Origin: an uncultured bacterium
GTDB taxonomy: Bacteria; Patescibacteriota; Gracilibacteria; Absconditabacterales; Absconditicoccaceae
Length of the DNA stretch: 58,419 nucleotides
Assembly (NCBI GenBank): GCA_947168725.1
Contig: CAMVNA010000007.1
Coordinates: forward strand, 1 to 58,419
Direction of reading: 5' to 3'
Part shown: in pieces, positions 20,370-32,992 of the stretch
Numbering within the stretch: position 1 is the first letter of the stretch
How the letters are laid out: every line of letters starts with the position of its first letter
Position numbers and translations under genes: made by a program
The notes under the pieces: generated by a model
Databases searched by the model: none
What the model was told of the DNA's origin: nothing
What the model saw: the letters and a program-made list of their open reading frames with translations, nothing else

Positions 20370-20398
20370 TTGTATTTACAACATCAAATCTATATACT
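20370..20398 (+). promoter_or_regulatory. promoter of second tiny membrane protein
   Basis: TTGTAT, 17-bp spacer, TATACT, ending 38 bp before the ATG at 20436. Confidence 0.55.
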
Positions 20399-20435
20399 AA
20401 AAACAGTATGTATAACAAAAATAAAATTTAAAATT

Positions 20436-20543
20436 ATGGGAGTAATTGAAGGAATTTTTGCTTACATCACTCTTTTAGTGATAAGTTACGGTTTAATCTT
20501 TTTTATGATGTATAGGATGGGAAAAGATGAGCCTAGATATTAG
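20436..20543 (+). CDS. tiny single-span membrane protein
   Basis: 35 residues: MGVIEGIFAYITLLVISYG, more hydrophobic residues to about 28, then a charged end (GKDEPRY). It has its own good promoter and terminator, which supports expression. Function unknown. Confidence 0.5.
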   Translation: MGVIEGIFAYITLLVISYGLIFFMMYRMGKDEPRY

Positions 20544-20582
20544 GATTATTTTTTTCTTCCATGCGTTTTCAAACCCTAAAAG

Positions 20583-20612
20583 ATAAGAGGCTATGTTTTC
20601 ATAACCTCTTTT
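20583..20612. terminator. bidirectional terminator
   Basis: AAGAGG-TATG/CATA-CCTCTT stem with loop TTTT, followed by T-rich sequence. It serves the tiny ORF on the plus strand and lies beyond the stop of the minus-strand hypothetical gene. Confidence 0.7.
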
Positions 20613-21082
20613 TATTTACGGAAAATATTCAAATATATAATTTTATTTGAAGCGTATGTCTTTTCAGATTTTACTTCTTTATAAGGTCATTCATAATAGA
20701 GAGAACCTTTGGGAATAATCGCGCTTAAAATAACTAGATCAGCGTTAGTAGGTAATTTATAAAGTTCAGGTTTTTTTGTTAGTTCTTTATTGTTTATTCT
20801 TTGGGTTAAATAAACAACAAAATCTTTAGCAGACTCAATATCTGCAAATGTATGGAAAAAACCTTCACCAATAACTCAATCTTTTCTATAATCTTTTTGA
20901 GAATCATTAGATTCTTCCGTGTACAACACATTTAATTTATATTCAACCAATTTATCATTTTTAAGAAAATACTGAAATGCAGGAGGACATACATAAAAAG
21001 AATCTCTCCATTTTACCATAACTTTAAAACATTTAATGTCATTTAATGCTAAATTAGGTTTTTTCTGAGTTGTTATCAACAT
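20612..21082 (-). CDS. hypothetical protein
   Basis: 156 residues with two TGA glycines. It appears to be a cytosolic alpha/beta protein without signal or membrane segment and contains WRDSFYVCPPAFQYFL and YYEGPYKEVKSEK. No family is recognised. It lies downstream of gyrB on the same strand but behind the gyrB terminator. ATG 21082 is preferred; a TTG two codons upstream is possible. Confidence 0.6.
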
Positions 21083-21110
21083 AAACAAAATCTGATTTTT
21101 AAAACGAAGA

Positions 21111-21131
21111 AAAAACTCGATTCCTCGAGCT
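21111..21131 (-). terminator. terminator of gyrB
   Basis: CTCGA/TCGAG stem with a 4-nt loop and a run of T on the minus strand, 16 bp after the gyrB stop. Confidence 0.65.
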
Positions 21132-21145
21132 TTTCATATTTTACA

Positions 21146-23071
<1,926 letters not shown>

Positions 23072-23255
23072 AATTTTTCTTTGAGTATAAAAAAATCAAT
23101 CAAAACTTAACCAACATAAAAAGCATAAAAAAATCAGACCTTTTTTCAAGTGAAAATTCAATTTGTAGCTATCTAAAATGTAGCATAAAGACTTGAATTT
23201 TTTGGTCAATTTTTTATAAAAATTTTAACTAAATTTCAGTCAGATTTTTTGAAAA

Positions 23256-23714
23256 ATGAAAGTAGTAACAAAGAATAAAAGAGCATATTTCGACTATGAA
23301 TTTTCCACTGATTATACAGCTGGAATAGTTTTGGCATGACATGAAGTAAAATCTATCAAAACTTCACACGTAAATATTTCAGATACCATCATTTCTATTC
23401 AGAATTGAGAAATATTTTTACTATGAATGGATGTGCCGCTTTACTCTAAAACTTCTCCTAACCTAGCTCCACATTATCAGCCAAAGCAAAAAAGAAAACT
23501 TTTGGTAAATAAAAAAGAGCTTTCCAGAATCGCAGCTCAGCTTGATAAACCATGAATGACGGCAGTTGCATTGGAAGTTTTGATTACAGATAGAGGATTT
23601 ATCAAAATCAAAATCTGAATTGGTCGCTTAAAGAAAAAAATAGAGAAAAAGCAGATTCTCAAGGAACGTTCACAGGAAAAAGAAATGAGAAAAGAAGCAA
23701 AGTTATTTAGATAA
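23256..23714 (+). CDS. smpB: SsrA-binding protein SmpB
   Basis: A 152-residue partner of tmRNA in ribosome rescue. It has NKRAYFDYEF, AGIVLAGHEVKSIK, PLYSKTSPNLAPHYQPKQKRKLLVNKKE and a basic tail ending KEMRKEAKLF. The 3' end overlaps the stop of the convergent downstream gene by 12 bp. A decayed copy of the last 60 bases appears at 24283-24340, beyond that gene. tmRNA itself is not visible in the window. Confidence 0.95.
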
Positions 23715-24137
23715 ATTTTGAGGTGTGTTTGTAAGAGTTTTATAAATATTGTCGTTCGCTCATTTAGTTTTTATTATCTTTACTTTCTCATCAATCTTTT
23801 TCTTTAGTTGCTCAGGACTTATAAATCTATTCCCTGTATCTTCTGCACTCCAACCCTCAGCTATTAATTCTCATCTCTCACATATATTGTATCCAATTGT
23901 TGTGGAATTTTTTTTAAACATTATTATTTTGAGATCTCGAGGTAAGATACCTTTTCTTTTATCAAAAATAGTGATAGATTTTGTAAGTCAATCTTCCTCA
24001 ATTTCAAATCACATTAATTTTTTACCATTCTCATCAAGAAGTGAATCCATTTTTTCCGCAGTTTTTAGAAAGTAATGCCAGAAATTTTCTACACTCATTC
24101 ATTGATTTTCTGAACTTTCTTCTAGTTTATTTAACAT
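23703..24137 (-). CDS. hypothetical protein, antisense cargo behind smpB
   Basis: 144 residues with four TGA glycines: acidic N terminus (LEESSENQG), ILPRDLKIIMFKKNSTTIGY in the centre and NRFISPEQLKKKIDEKVK near the end. No membrane segment and no recognised family. Its stop overlaps the smpB stop convergently (TTATTTAGATAA serves both). It lies between smpB and a decayed duplicate of the smpB 3' end. Confidence 0.65.
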
Positions 24138-24282
24138 AACATTATTATTAATGTATAAAACATTTTCATTAAAATAAACAAAAAAAACTAAAAATCAAAC
24201 ATTTTTGATTTTTATATTTACATAACATAACATTTAAAATATAATATATTTTTAGAATATCTTATTTTTAATAGATTTCTTA

Positions 24283-24340
24283 AAAAAGCAGATTCTTAAA
24301 TAATGTTCACAAAAAAAGAAATAAGAGAAAAAAATGTAAA
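24283..24340 (+). repeat. decayed copy of smpB 3' end
   Basis: About 58 bases alignable to 23645-23702 (core GCAGATTCT.AA..AA.GTTCACA, then an A/G-rich part with one gap). Identity is roughly 80% by eye. In the smpB frame it now contains stops. AT-rich composition lowers the confidence. Confidence 0.5.
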
Positions 24341-24446
24341 GAAAAATTATTACGGAATTTGAATAATTAGTTTATGTATGTGAATAATAAAATTCGCCAT
24401 AAATCGTATTCATGACTATTTATATAAACTAAAAACTAATACATAA
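24303..24446 (+). CDS. possible tiny membrane protein
   Basis: 47 codons with two TGA glycines in a hydrophobic stretch (YYGIGIISLCMGIIKFAI) after a basic start. It begins inside the smpB-like remnant and overlaps the convergent obgE stop by 11 bp. It may be an accident of AT-rich DNA. Confidence 0.3.
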
Positions 24447-25923
24447 TATACTTATCATCCTGACCAACATAATAACTCTTAATTTTGAGTACATCTCATT
24501 TTCTAGCTCAGAATTCTTCTAATAAATTGATATATCATTTCTGGTCCATCTGCTTCCAAAACCGCATTTCGGCTTCATCATTTCACCATGGAGTAATGAA
24601 AACTAATCTACATATTTCAGCGTTCTTGATTTCATAAACATTTGTATATCTTGCAGCTGCAGGTTCTAAATATCATTCTTCCACCAAGAAATCTTTTTCT
24701 TTATCCGTGATATCCTCAATCATTTCTCCATCTTCATCATCAAAATCTAATGCGATTTTTGGTTCAACTGTAGGTATTTCCATTTTTGGTAACTTTTTGA
24801 GCATTTCAGCTAATCCACGACACCATTCTCATACTCAATAATATGTTCATGCGGAAGTGATGAAAATATTTTTTCTGATTAAATCTTCAGGTAGTGGTTT
24901 ATATCAATGTTCTTTCAGATAATCAGTAAAAATCTGAATTAACAATTTTTCATATTCGGCTAATAATTCTTCATCGTTTATCAAATCATATTTATTTAGC
25001 ACAAATACAACTCTCTTGGTCATGAATAAATCTCCATCTACATACACATTGAAATTGATTCAGTCTCATTGCTTTTCAAATGTGAATTTATAATCATCTT
25101 CATCTTGTAAGAATTTCTGTTCAATGTATATACGAATTTCATCGAATAGTCAGTTTGTTTCTTTTATCCCTTCATCATAGCGAGACATATCCATAACCAT
25201 AGCAAAAATTCTGGCTTTCAAAACGTGACGTAGAAAATCATTTCCTAGTCATTTTCCTTCCGCTGCTCATTCTATTAGTCATGGAATATCCACCATGTTA
25301 AATCTGAAATCTCCGACAGATACACTTCATAAATTTGGCACAAGTGTTGTGAAAGGGTAGTCAGCTACTTTAGCTTTAGTTGAAGCTGCACAGTTAATCA
25401 ACGATGATTTTCCTACACTTGGATTTCAAATCAGTCCTACATCTCCTAACAGCTGTAATTCCAAAATCAGATTTAATTTCTGCCCAGGCTCTCATAATAG
25501 GAAAAAGTTTGGATATTGATTCACAGCATCCTTGAAATGAATATTTCATTTTCATCCAATTCCTCATGCCACAGCTTTCCAAGTTTCTCAATCCTCTGTG
25601 AAATGATGTAATATTTTCCCAGTTTCGGCATGTTTTACCATGGTTTCCACTGGAACTATCAAAGTCAAATCAGGTGCATTTGCTCCGTATTGGTCTTTTG
25701 TCCTTCAGTCTTCTCAGTTCTTTGCTTTAAATATTTTCTTGTATTTGTATTCCAGTAATGTACTTTCATCTTTGCTTGCTTGAAAAATTATGGAACCTCC
25801 GTTTCCACCATCTCATCCATTTGGTCATCAGTAGGGGATTCAGCTTTCTCTTCTCCCACTAGCGAGTCCATTTCCTCATTTTCATGATTCTATACTAATT
25901 TCTACTTCATCATAAAATTGCAT
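24436..25923 (-). CDS. obgE: GTPase Obg/CgtA
   Basis: A 495-residue ribosome-associated GTPase. The glycine-rich Obg fold (about 1-160, e.g. [15 protein letters not shown] with mixed GGN and TGA codons) precedes the G domain: G1 GNPSVGKS, G3 DIPGLIEGA, G4 NKYD, G5 ITSA. A C-terminal extension (about 370-495) is acidic and then globular. It is at the distal end of the minus-strand pilus cluster, 78 bp downstream of the last pilus gene. Confidence 0.95.
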
Positions 25924-26001
25924 AATTTTCTGAAAAATAGTAAAATCTGGTATAAAATATAGAAAATTATTAAATTAAATCAAGTATTTAAGTTCGATAT
26001 A

Positions 26002-26880
26002 TTACTCTCATAATACATTTAATGTCCAGTCAGGCACTCATTTTTTAACTATAGATTGCAAACCTACTTCCATATCTCCGTAATGTCAGAATACTGTAAT
26101 AAGTGAATCTGAATATGGAATAAGTTCATTATTATCCATTGTAATACAGAATTCTGCAACTTCATCACCAGTTCATGGATTTTTTATGGTTAAATATCTA
26201 TGATCTCATGCCATGTCTTCTATATTGATAGATAAGAATGCTCATAAGTCAGTTCCAGTCGATACAACAATATTATTCATCTCTCATGCATCGTTATAAT
26301 CAAATAGTCAAAATGTGAAGTAATTAATAGATCCTCATTTCCATTCATTACCTTCAAGTTCTAATCTTTCAATGGAGTCGTTTGAAAGTTTAATAATTCA
26401 TGTACCATCTCAAAGAATCTGATAAATATTTTTATTTGATAATTTATCCGAAAATAAAGATAGCATAATTCATTCTCATGAACCTAATTTAATTTTATTT
26501 CAAGAACTACATTCATCAGATTTTCTAATATCTTCAGTTAAATATAGAAAACTTCAAGTAATATTCATATGAAAATTAGGTTCAAATCATTCATATCCAG
26601 ATAGTAAATTTCACGTTACGATAGCACTTCCACTCAATATTTCATGATTAAATCCATCTCATCTATTATATACTTCTGTTAGTCAGAGTTCAGTTCCAGC
26701 TTTTGCAATATAAAAAGCTCTAAAATAATTGAAAGTCATATTTCCATAAGTTATCAAGCGCTGAATTTGGTTGATAGACAGTAGAGAAATTACACTACTA
26801 GCCAATAATATCAAAATCACAAGTAATGAGATATTACCTCTTAATTTTTTATTTCTGATTTTTGCTAGTAGTTTCTTCAT
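26002..26880 (-). CDS. type IV pilus minor component, PilX-like
   Basis: 292 residues. A basic start and one hydrophobic helix (ISLLVILILLASSVISLLS) are followed by a long extracytoplasmic domain of beta-rich, Gly-rich sequence with many TGA codons. FYIAKAGTEL after the helix is characteristic of PilX-type accessory proteins (AxAGxE). It starts one base after the stop of the upstream prepilin gene, so translation is probably coupled. Confidence 0.7.
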
Positions 26881-26881
26881 T

Positions 26882-27550
26882 TTATAGGTTTAGATTAAAG
26901 AATAATTGTAAAGGTTGATCTATTTTGTTGGTTCATGTAGGCTGATAAAAAGGTGCATACAGATGTATAAACATCCAAAAAGCAGGTTGATGTACTTTGT
27001 TTATTGCAACTCATTCTTCATTAGAATTAAAATAATTTTCATCGCTATCATAAGGAATAATTCTGAATTTGACTCCTGATGTAATTACTTTTCAGTTTGA
27101 TATCAATGAAGTTGCATTTCCTCACTGATCTAAAATCAATTCGCATCATGATAGAGCATTTTGTACTTTCTCAGAATAATCTGGATAAGTTCAATCAGAA
27201 TTTGCTGAGAAATTATTATTTAATTCTAAGCATCCATCTCATGTTGTATATATACTAGTTCATGACCATTGTCCTCATGTTAGATATAAAATATCAGTAA
27301 ATCAATTTGTCTCAGTTAACTCGTTTTCGTATTTTTCATAATCAATTGTCGCTTCATCTGAAATTGCTTGGAAAACTTGTGTGAGAATTAAAGATTCTTC
27401 TGAGATATTCTTTTCTTGTTCTATTTTTAAGGCGGTTCTAGAAATAGTTGTATAAGATTCAGTCAAAACAACAGCCAAAATTCCTACGATAATCAGTACA
27501 ATCATAGTTTCCAACAGTGTAAATCATTTTAGCATTGTTTTTCTTTTCAT
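26882..27550 (-). CDS. prepilin-like protein
   Basis: 222 residues. The prepilin signature KGFTLVETMIVLIIVGILAVV follows a short basic leader (MKRKTML), and the peptidase glycine is TGA-coded. The mature part is a variable domain with two cysteines. It is a minor pilin or pseudopilin in the cluster. Confidence 0.8.
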
Positions 27551-27564
27551 TACAAACTATAAGA

Positions 27565-28242
27565 TTAAAATAAAACATCCTGATTAAATTCATAGTTTCC
27601 GATGAATGTTTCCATCACTTTTTCTCACGTGATAGTTCATCTCTGGTATAGTACATGAGATTCTACCTTAAGTATCTTATCTTTAGGGAGGATTTCTCCA
27701 TTATTGACTACTCAAGTAATTAGCAAATATCTTGCAAATCACGTTTTCTCATCTTCATTTCAAACGTAGTCATATCTAAATCATGTTTCTCCATTCAAAG
27801 CATTTCAACTATGGAAATAAATCTGAAATCAACTCAAATTTTGATCAAAATCTTCATATAAAGTAGCTTTTTCTATATGAACATATTCATTTCCAGATCA
27901 TATTCAGATTTTTAATATGTTTGCATCTCCAGATCATAAATATCAATCACAAGCTGAATTACTAATTTCGTTTCACTTACTATCTAAATTAATTGTAATA
28001 CCATTCTCATTGTATTTAAAAATACAGTTCCAAGGCAATTCTTTGTGATAATTTGCATCACGAAGATTGAAAAGTAATTCGATTCACTCACGGGCAAAAA
28101 ACGCAGATTTGATTTGAGTATTTGCATAGTCTTTATTCCTCAAAGTTTGAGATAGTCATTGTAATACTACCAAAATTCCAATACAAAAAACTACTATAAC
28201 AATCAGGGTTTCTATTAATGTAAATGCTTTAAATTTTTTCAT
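27565..28242 (-). CDS. prepilin-like protein
   Basis: 225 residues. MKKFKAFTLIETLIVIVVFCIG is a prepilin leader with Ala instead of Gly before Phe. The long hydrophobic helix is followed by AREGIELLFNLRD, common in PilV/GspI-type minor pilins. It lies 14 bp upstream of the next prepilin gene. Confidence 0.8.
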
Positions 28243-28268
28243 GATGTTTTTTGTATTATAAATTATTA

Positions 28269-28877
28269 TTAATTACAACCATTTCACGAAGTAAGAAGAC
28301 ATCTTAAAGTTTCGCATTTTGAGTTCGATACTTCGATAAGTCTACAATTTTTTTGATTAATTTCAAAACAATAATCTTTATTATCATTTACACGAGCTAC
28401 AAATACAACATTTGAATTCCCTCCTTCTTCTCATATTGTACAGGGTATTTTATATGGTAAGTATTTCAAGCTAATGCTTCCAGTTAACTTATCCTGGAGG
28501 TTGACTCCAGTATAATGATAGTTTTTAAGAATATACTTTATTTCAAATCTATCTTTGAAAGTATTTTCTATTCAATCACCATTATCCCCAGTATTATACT
28601 TAAATTTAATTTCATTTGATCAACCAGAAAAAGTTACATCCATACTATCATACATTTCTCCCGCGAAACTAGATGATCATAAATTTCTAGAATAACGTGA
28701 TTGCATTTCAGCTAAAATTGATTCTTTTACAGTTTTGTTTTTTACTTTTTGAATTTGTTCTCCGGATAAGAACACAGTTGCTGTCAACATGATTCAGATT
28801 ATTATCAAAACTATCACCATCTCTATTAGAGTGAATGCCTTACGTGATATGTTTTGATTTTTTATTTTTTGAATCAT
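28269..28877 (-). CDS. prepilin-like protein
   Basis: 202 residues. A longer leader (MIQKIKNQNISRKA) is followed by FTLIEMVIVLIIIGIMLTATVFLSG. Several cysteines near the C terminus may form disulfides. It starts 33 bp after pilC. Confidence 0.8.
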
Positions 28878-28910
28878 GAGAATTTATCATTAATTGGCAT
28901 AAAAACTTCA

Positions 28911-30068
28911 TTAAATTCCAGCAGAATCCATTACAGCAAATATTAGACTGAATACTCCGATAGCAATCATCAAAACTATTCATCAAACAAAAATCAAAAT
29001 GAATGGTTCGATTGCTTTCGAAAAGTTTTTAATTGAATTATCTAGTTCTTCTTGATAAATATCAATTACATTTTGCATAGCATTTTCGACATTAGCAGTT
29101 TCTTCTCAGACTTTTATCAAAACGGCAACATTTGATGGGATGATATCAGGATGTTCGCTAATTGGCTCGTATAAACTTTTACCAAGAGTTATATCAGCTA
29201 AAACTCTTTCAATCATTGATTGATATAAAGGAATCTTTAAGATATCACGCAAAAGTCTAAAAGTATCCACGTAGTCCATTCAGCTTCCAATCATTAATTT
29301 CATGTATCTAGCCCATTTGATTAAGTAGTAAGACTTTGTCATATTACCAACGATAGGCATATTAATCAAAGACCTGTACATTTGTCTTTTACCTTTCTCG
29401 GTAGCAGAATATGTAATTCATAATAAAATAGCTAAAACTCAGAATAATAAAATAAGTTTCCAATAACTAACAGTAAAATCTGAAAAGTTTTTCAGCATCA
29501 TAGTGATTGCTGGCATGTCTTCAACAGCTATTGATGAACTAAGAGAATCAAAAATTCCAGGCAATACAAATCCAAATAGGTATATCACAGCCACAATTGA
29601 AATTACAATTAATGATACAGGATAAATCATCGCTCAAATATATTTTTGTTTAATTTCACTCAAATAAGCGTATTCTTCAGCTAATGATTGTAAAACATCA
29701 GGTAGGTTTCCACTAGTTTCTCAAGTTTTAATAATTGCAGCATCTCATTCATCAAAATATTCAGGTAATCTACTAATAGCATAGGATAATTCTTTACCTT
29801 TATCCAAATAACCATAAATCACTCTTGCCACATTTTTAACAGCTGCATTTTCAGATGTGGTTTGAATGGTTTTCATTGTCTCGAGAAGGGGAACTCCACC
29901 TTTCATCATATAAACTAATTCTTTATAGAAAAGAATTTTATCTTTTCACGAAAAGGTAGTTTTATCAGCAGAATCCAAAAAATATTCAATTATTTTATCA
30001 ACAAAAGTTTTTCTAGTCATAATCTTATCTAAATCGTATCATTCAGCCTTTGGGGTTTTATCAGTCAT
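28911..30068 (-). CDS. pilC: type IV pilus inner-membrane platform protein PilC (GspF family)
   Basis: A 385-residue protein with two GspF domains. The first begins FSGKDKILFYKELVYMMKGGVPLLETMK, split here by membrane segments around 180-205 (VSLIVISIVAVIYLFGFVLPG) and 230-250. The second has YLIKWARYMKLMIGSGM and VGEETANVENAM. A C-terminal membrane helix ends the protein. It anchors the motor ATPases in the membrane. No pilB/pilT gene of standard type is in the cluster. Confidence 0.9.
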
Positions 30069-30104
30069 TTTTGTTTAATTGATAGAATTTAAATTTTTAA
30101 GATA

Positions 30105-31067
30105 TTATTTCTTAAAACTCTTAAAGATTTTCTGCAAAAATCAATCAGAATCATTTAAACCGTCATCTTCTTGTTGATTATTTACTTTAACATTTTCAGT
30201 ACCATCGCTACATGCAACTTGGTCATCAAATCTTTCATCATGATAATAATAAGCAATCATCGAAATATCTGTAACTTGAGGTTCATCATTAGTTACTATA
30301 TCATATGATACAGCTTGAATTTTATATAAAATACGATCTTCACTGTTTTGGATTAATTTTTTTTCTACATTATGTAAGAAATCTGTTAAATCATTCACAG
30401 TAGAAAATTCAATTTCAACATCAACTGTAACCATAAAGAAATGATCGTCTCATCATTCAACAGGTTCTGGATCTCCAATATTGATTTTCAAAATATCTCA
30501 GACTCTTCTTCTATCATTTCATGTGATATCTTGTTTAATCAAATATTCATTTAAATTTCTAAGAACTCTTTTTTCATCCACAGGCATTTTTTCATTCCAC
30601 AAAGAACTTGTTTGTAGATAAGATAGAGGAATGGAAAGATCATAATGCATATCCTCTCCAGTTCATGTTTTCCATGTTGCAGGTAGATTTGCACAATTAG
30701 TTTTCTCATTCAAACAATTCATTAAGGTTTCTTCATTATTTACGATTCCATTTTTGTCATTACACAAGTATTCCATATCATTTTTTGCATTTTCTATATC
30801 GAGTTCAACATTTCTTAGTTGTGATTTTGCTTGATCATAAGCAGAAGATTCTCATCTTAGAGATTGCTGTTCTTTTGGAATATTAACTCCGAGAATTGCG
30901 ACAAAAATAAGCATGAGTATAATGTATACTTTATACTTTGCAGAAATAATCCTAATTTTGGATATTTGGATATCTCCATTTGATTGAGATTTTGATGATA
31001 CGCCCTTTACAGTGGCTTGTGCCTTATCATCCTGTAAAAGTCTTTCCATGATTTCATTATTTTCCAT
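30105..31067 (-). CDS. pilus assembly protein with one membrane span (PilO-like position)
   Basis: 320 residues: a cytoplasmic N terminus of about 45 residues, one hydrophobic helix (KVYIILMLIFVAILGVNI), a coiled coil (QAKSQLRNVELDIENAKND) and a periplasmic alpha/beta domain with FFMVTVDVEIEFSTVNDLTDFL, which resembles the ferredoxin-like fold of PilO/PilN. It starts inside the 3' end of the upstream gene (11-bp overlap) and precedes pilC. Assignment rests on topology and context. Confidence 0.65.
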
Positions 31068-31608
31068 TGTTGATTACGTTAGCAGTTAAAGTAAATTTAT
31101 ATCATAACTCTCATTCAGACTTTTCATAAGTCTTGATAGAGATATTATCCAAAAAATCTAATTCCTCAAATTTTGCAATAAGTCCAGATTTAGAATTAAC
31201 TCATTCATAGAGGAGACGTAGGTTTGTTACGTATCCATCTAATTTGATCTTATCTAGTGAAATTTCAAAATTTGAAAAAGCAATATTAAAAGTATCAGAT
31301 TTATCCACATCTAACAAATCTCAAAAGATTTCCATGATGGCACTTATATGATCAGATCGAGGCATCATGTGGTTATTATTTTCCATATCTTGAATATATT
31401 GCAATTTATCATATCCAGGTTTATCAGAGAAGCTTTTTAATTCAGCATCTTTCTTTGCAATCTGTTTCTGGACCCTTTCAATGTCATAACCAATAAATGT
31501 ACTAGAAATCTTTAAATAAGCCCACCATGCTAAAACAATTAAAAAAACTAGTAAAGCAAGCCAAAAAATTTGCTTATAATTCGTGGTTTTTTCTTGACGT
31601 GTTGCCAT
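31057..31608 (-). CDS. pilus assembly protein, PilN/PilO-like
   Basis: 183 residues: a short cytoplasmic segment, one membrane helix (IFWLALLVFLIVLAWWAYL), a coiled coil (YDIERVQKQIAKKDAELKSF) and a small alpha/beta domain ending LTANVINNGK. This is the alignment-subcomplex architecture. An in-frame ATG 15 codons upstream (31653) would add a second hydrophobic stretch; the internal start was chosen because it places the helix normally. It overlaps the next gene by 11 bp. Confidence 0.65.
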
Positions 31609-31688
31609 GAATATAACTAAAAGAATAAAATTTCTACTCCATAGTATATTCACTTTCTATAAAAAATGCAAATTTTGAGGGACTTTTT

Positions 31689-32261
31689 TTACATTCTTAA
31701 GATATATATAACTCTATCAATATCACCATCAAAAAGTTTATAATGATGTACCAATTCTAAAGTTAAATTTTTTTTCTTGGATTCACGCAATAAAATATTT
31801 TTTTCATCTTCATCAAATTGTTTCATCAAAGCAAGTCTTCCTCATTTTTTTATAAGGGGAGTGGCTCGATTTAATAATTTATCAGCGTAAGCAACTGCAC
31901 GAGCTGTAACTAAATCAAAAGTCTGATTTTTGATATCTTCTATTCTAGTTCGCATCATTTCCACATTTTTTATTCATAATTCATTCAAAATTTTTCAAAC
32001 AGCGATAGTCTTTTTTCTCACAGAATCGATTCATACAAAATTACATTCAGGATGAGAAATCGCTAAAGGCATAAGCGGGAATCCACCTCATGTTCAAATA
32101 TCTGCGATTCTCATTCACTTTTCTCGTTCTATTATTTTTTCTAATTCTAAACTATCTTGAATATGCTTTATTCTCACTCAATCTTCATCACGAATAGCAG
32201 ATAGATTTATCTGTTTATTCTTTTCCAAAAAAGTTTTTACTAATTGATCCCATTCCACCAT
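31689..32261 (-). CDS. rsmG: 16S rRNA m7G methyltransferase RsmG (GidB)
   Basis: 190 residues. INLSAIRDEDGVRIKHIQDSL is followed by SAM motif I, IADIGTGGGFPLMPLAI, and later VTARAVAYADKLL, all typical of RsmG, which methylates G527 of 16S rRNA. Several motif glycines are TGA. It lies upstream of the pilus genes on the same strand. Confidence 0.92.
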
Positions 32262-32335
32262 AAAAATCTAAAAATATAATAAAAAAAACTATAACAATAA
32301 TAGCCAAATATATTTTTAAAATCAAGTAATTATAA

Positions 32336-32893
32336 TTAAGCTTGAGAATCGCGTTGTTCAGTCATGTTCAAAATCCTCATAAGTTCTTCTTTGCTTATTT
32401 TCTTTATCTGCCCAGAAATATTTTTGTGAGACAGAAAATGGCCCGATTCAAACGTAGTTATTCATAATAAAAGTTGGTCAAATAATTTACGATTATCATC
32501 ATCCAAATCAAAATAAAGTTTGTTTAAATTAAGCATTCATTGTGGAGTCTCATCTAAGTTGCTATTTGTTGTAACAATTATAGATTTACCAGATCAAAAT
32601 GAAAATTTTATACAACGAAGATACGGTTCGTTTCATTCTTGCATAAAATCTTCATGATTTTCAACCATTCAATGCGTAGCAGATAGATAATCCCAAAATA
32701 TTGTCTTATCATTCATAATTACTCATCTTTGTATATTAACAATTCTATCATCCGGTTTTATTCAAAATTTTCTGCTAAAATTTATACATCAACTATGATT
32801 TAACATTAAAAAAAGCTGGTCGTATTTCCGAATAATTACAGAAAGATCACCTTTTGAATAAAGATTATTTTCCGAATTCTCAATAGTTTCCAT
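32336..32893 (-). CDS. hypothetical protein
   Basis: 185 residues, cytosolic, with several TGA glycines. It contains IIRKYDQLFLMLNHSG, KTIFWDYLSATHGMVENHEDFM and a repetitive LNLNKLYFDLDDDNRKLFDQLLL helix. No family is recognised. It is located between the HEPN-CBS gene and rsmG on one strand. Confidence 0.65.
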
Positions 32894-32992
32894 AATTACC
32901 AAAAATATAGCTAATTAAATCATGTTTAAAATAACTATATTAATAATAGCAAAAAAGTCAATACATTTTTAACGTTCGAATGCTGTTATATT

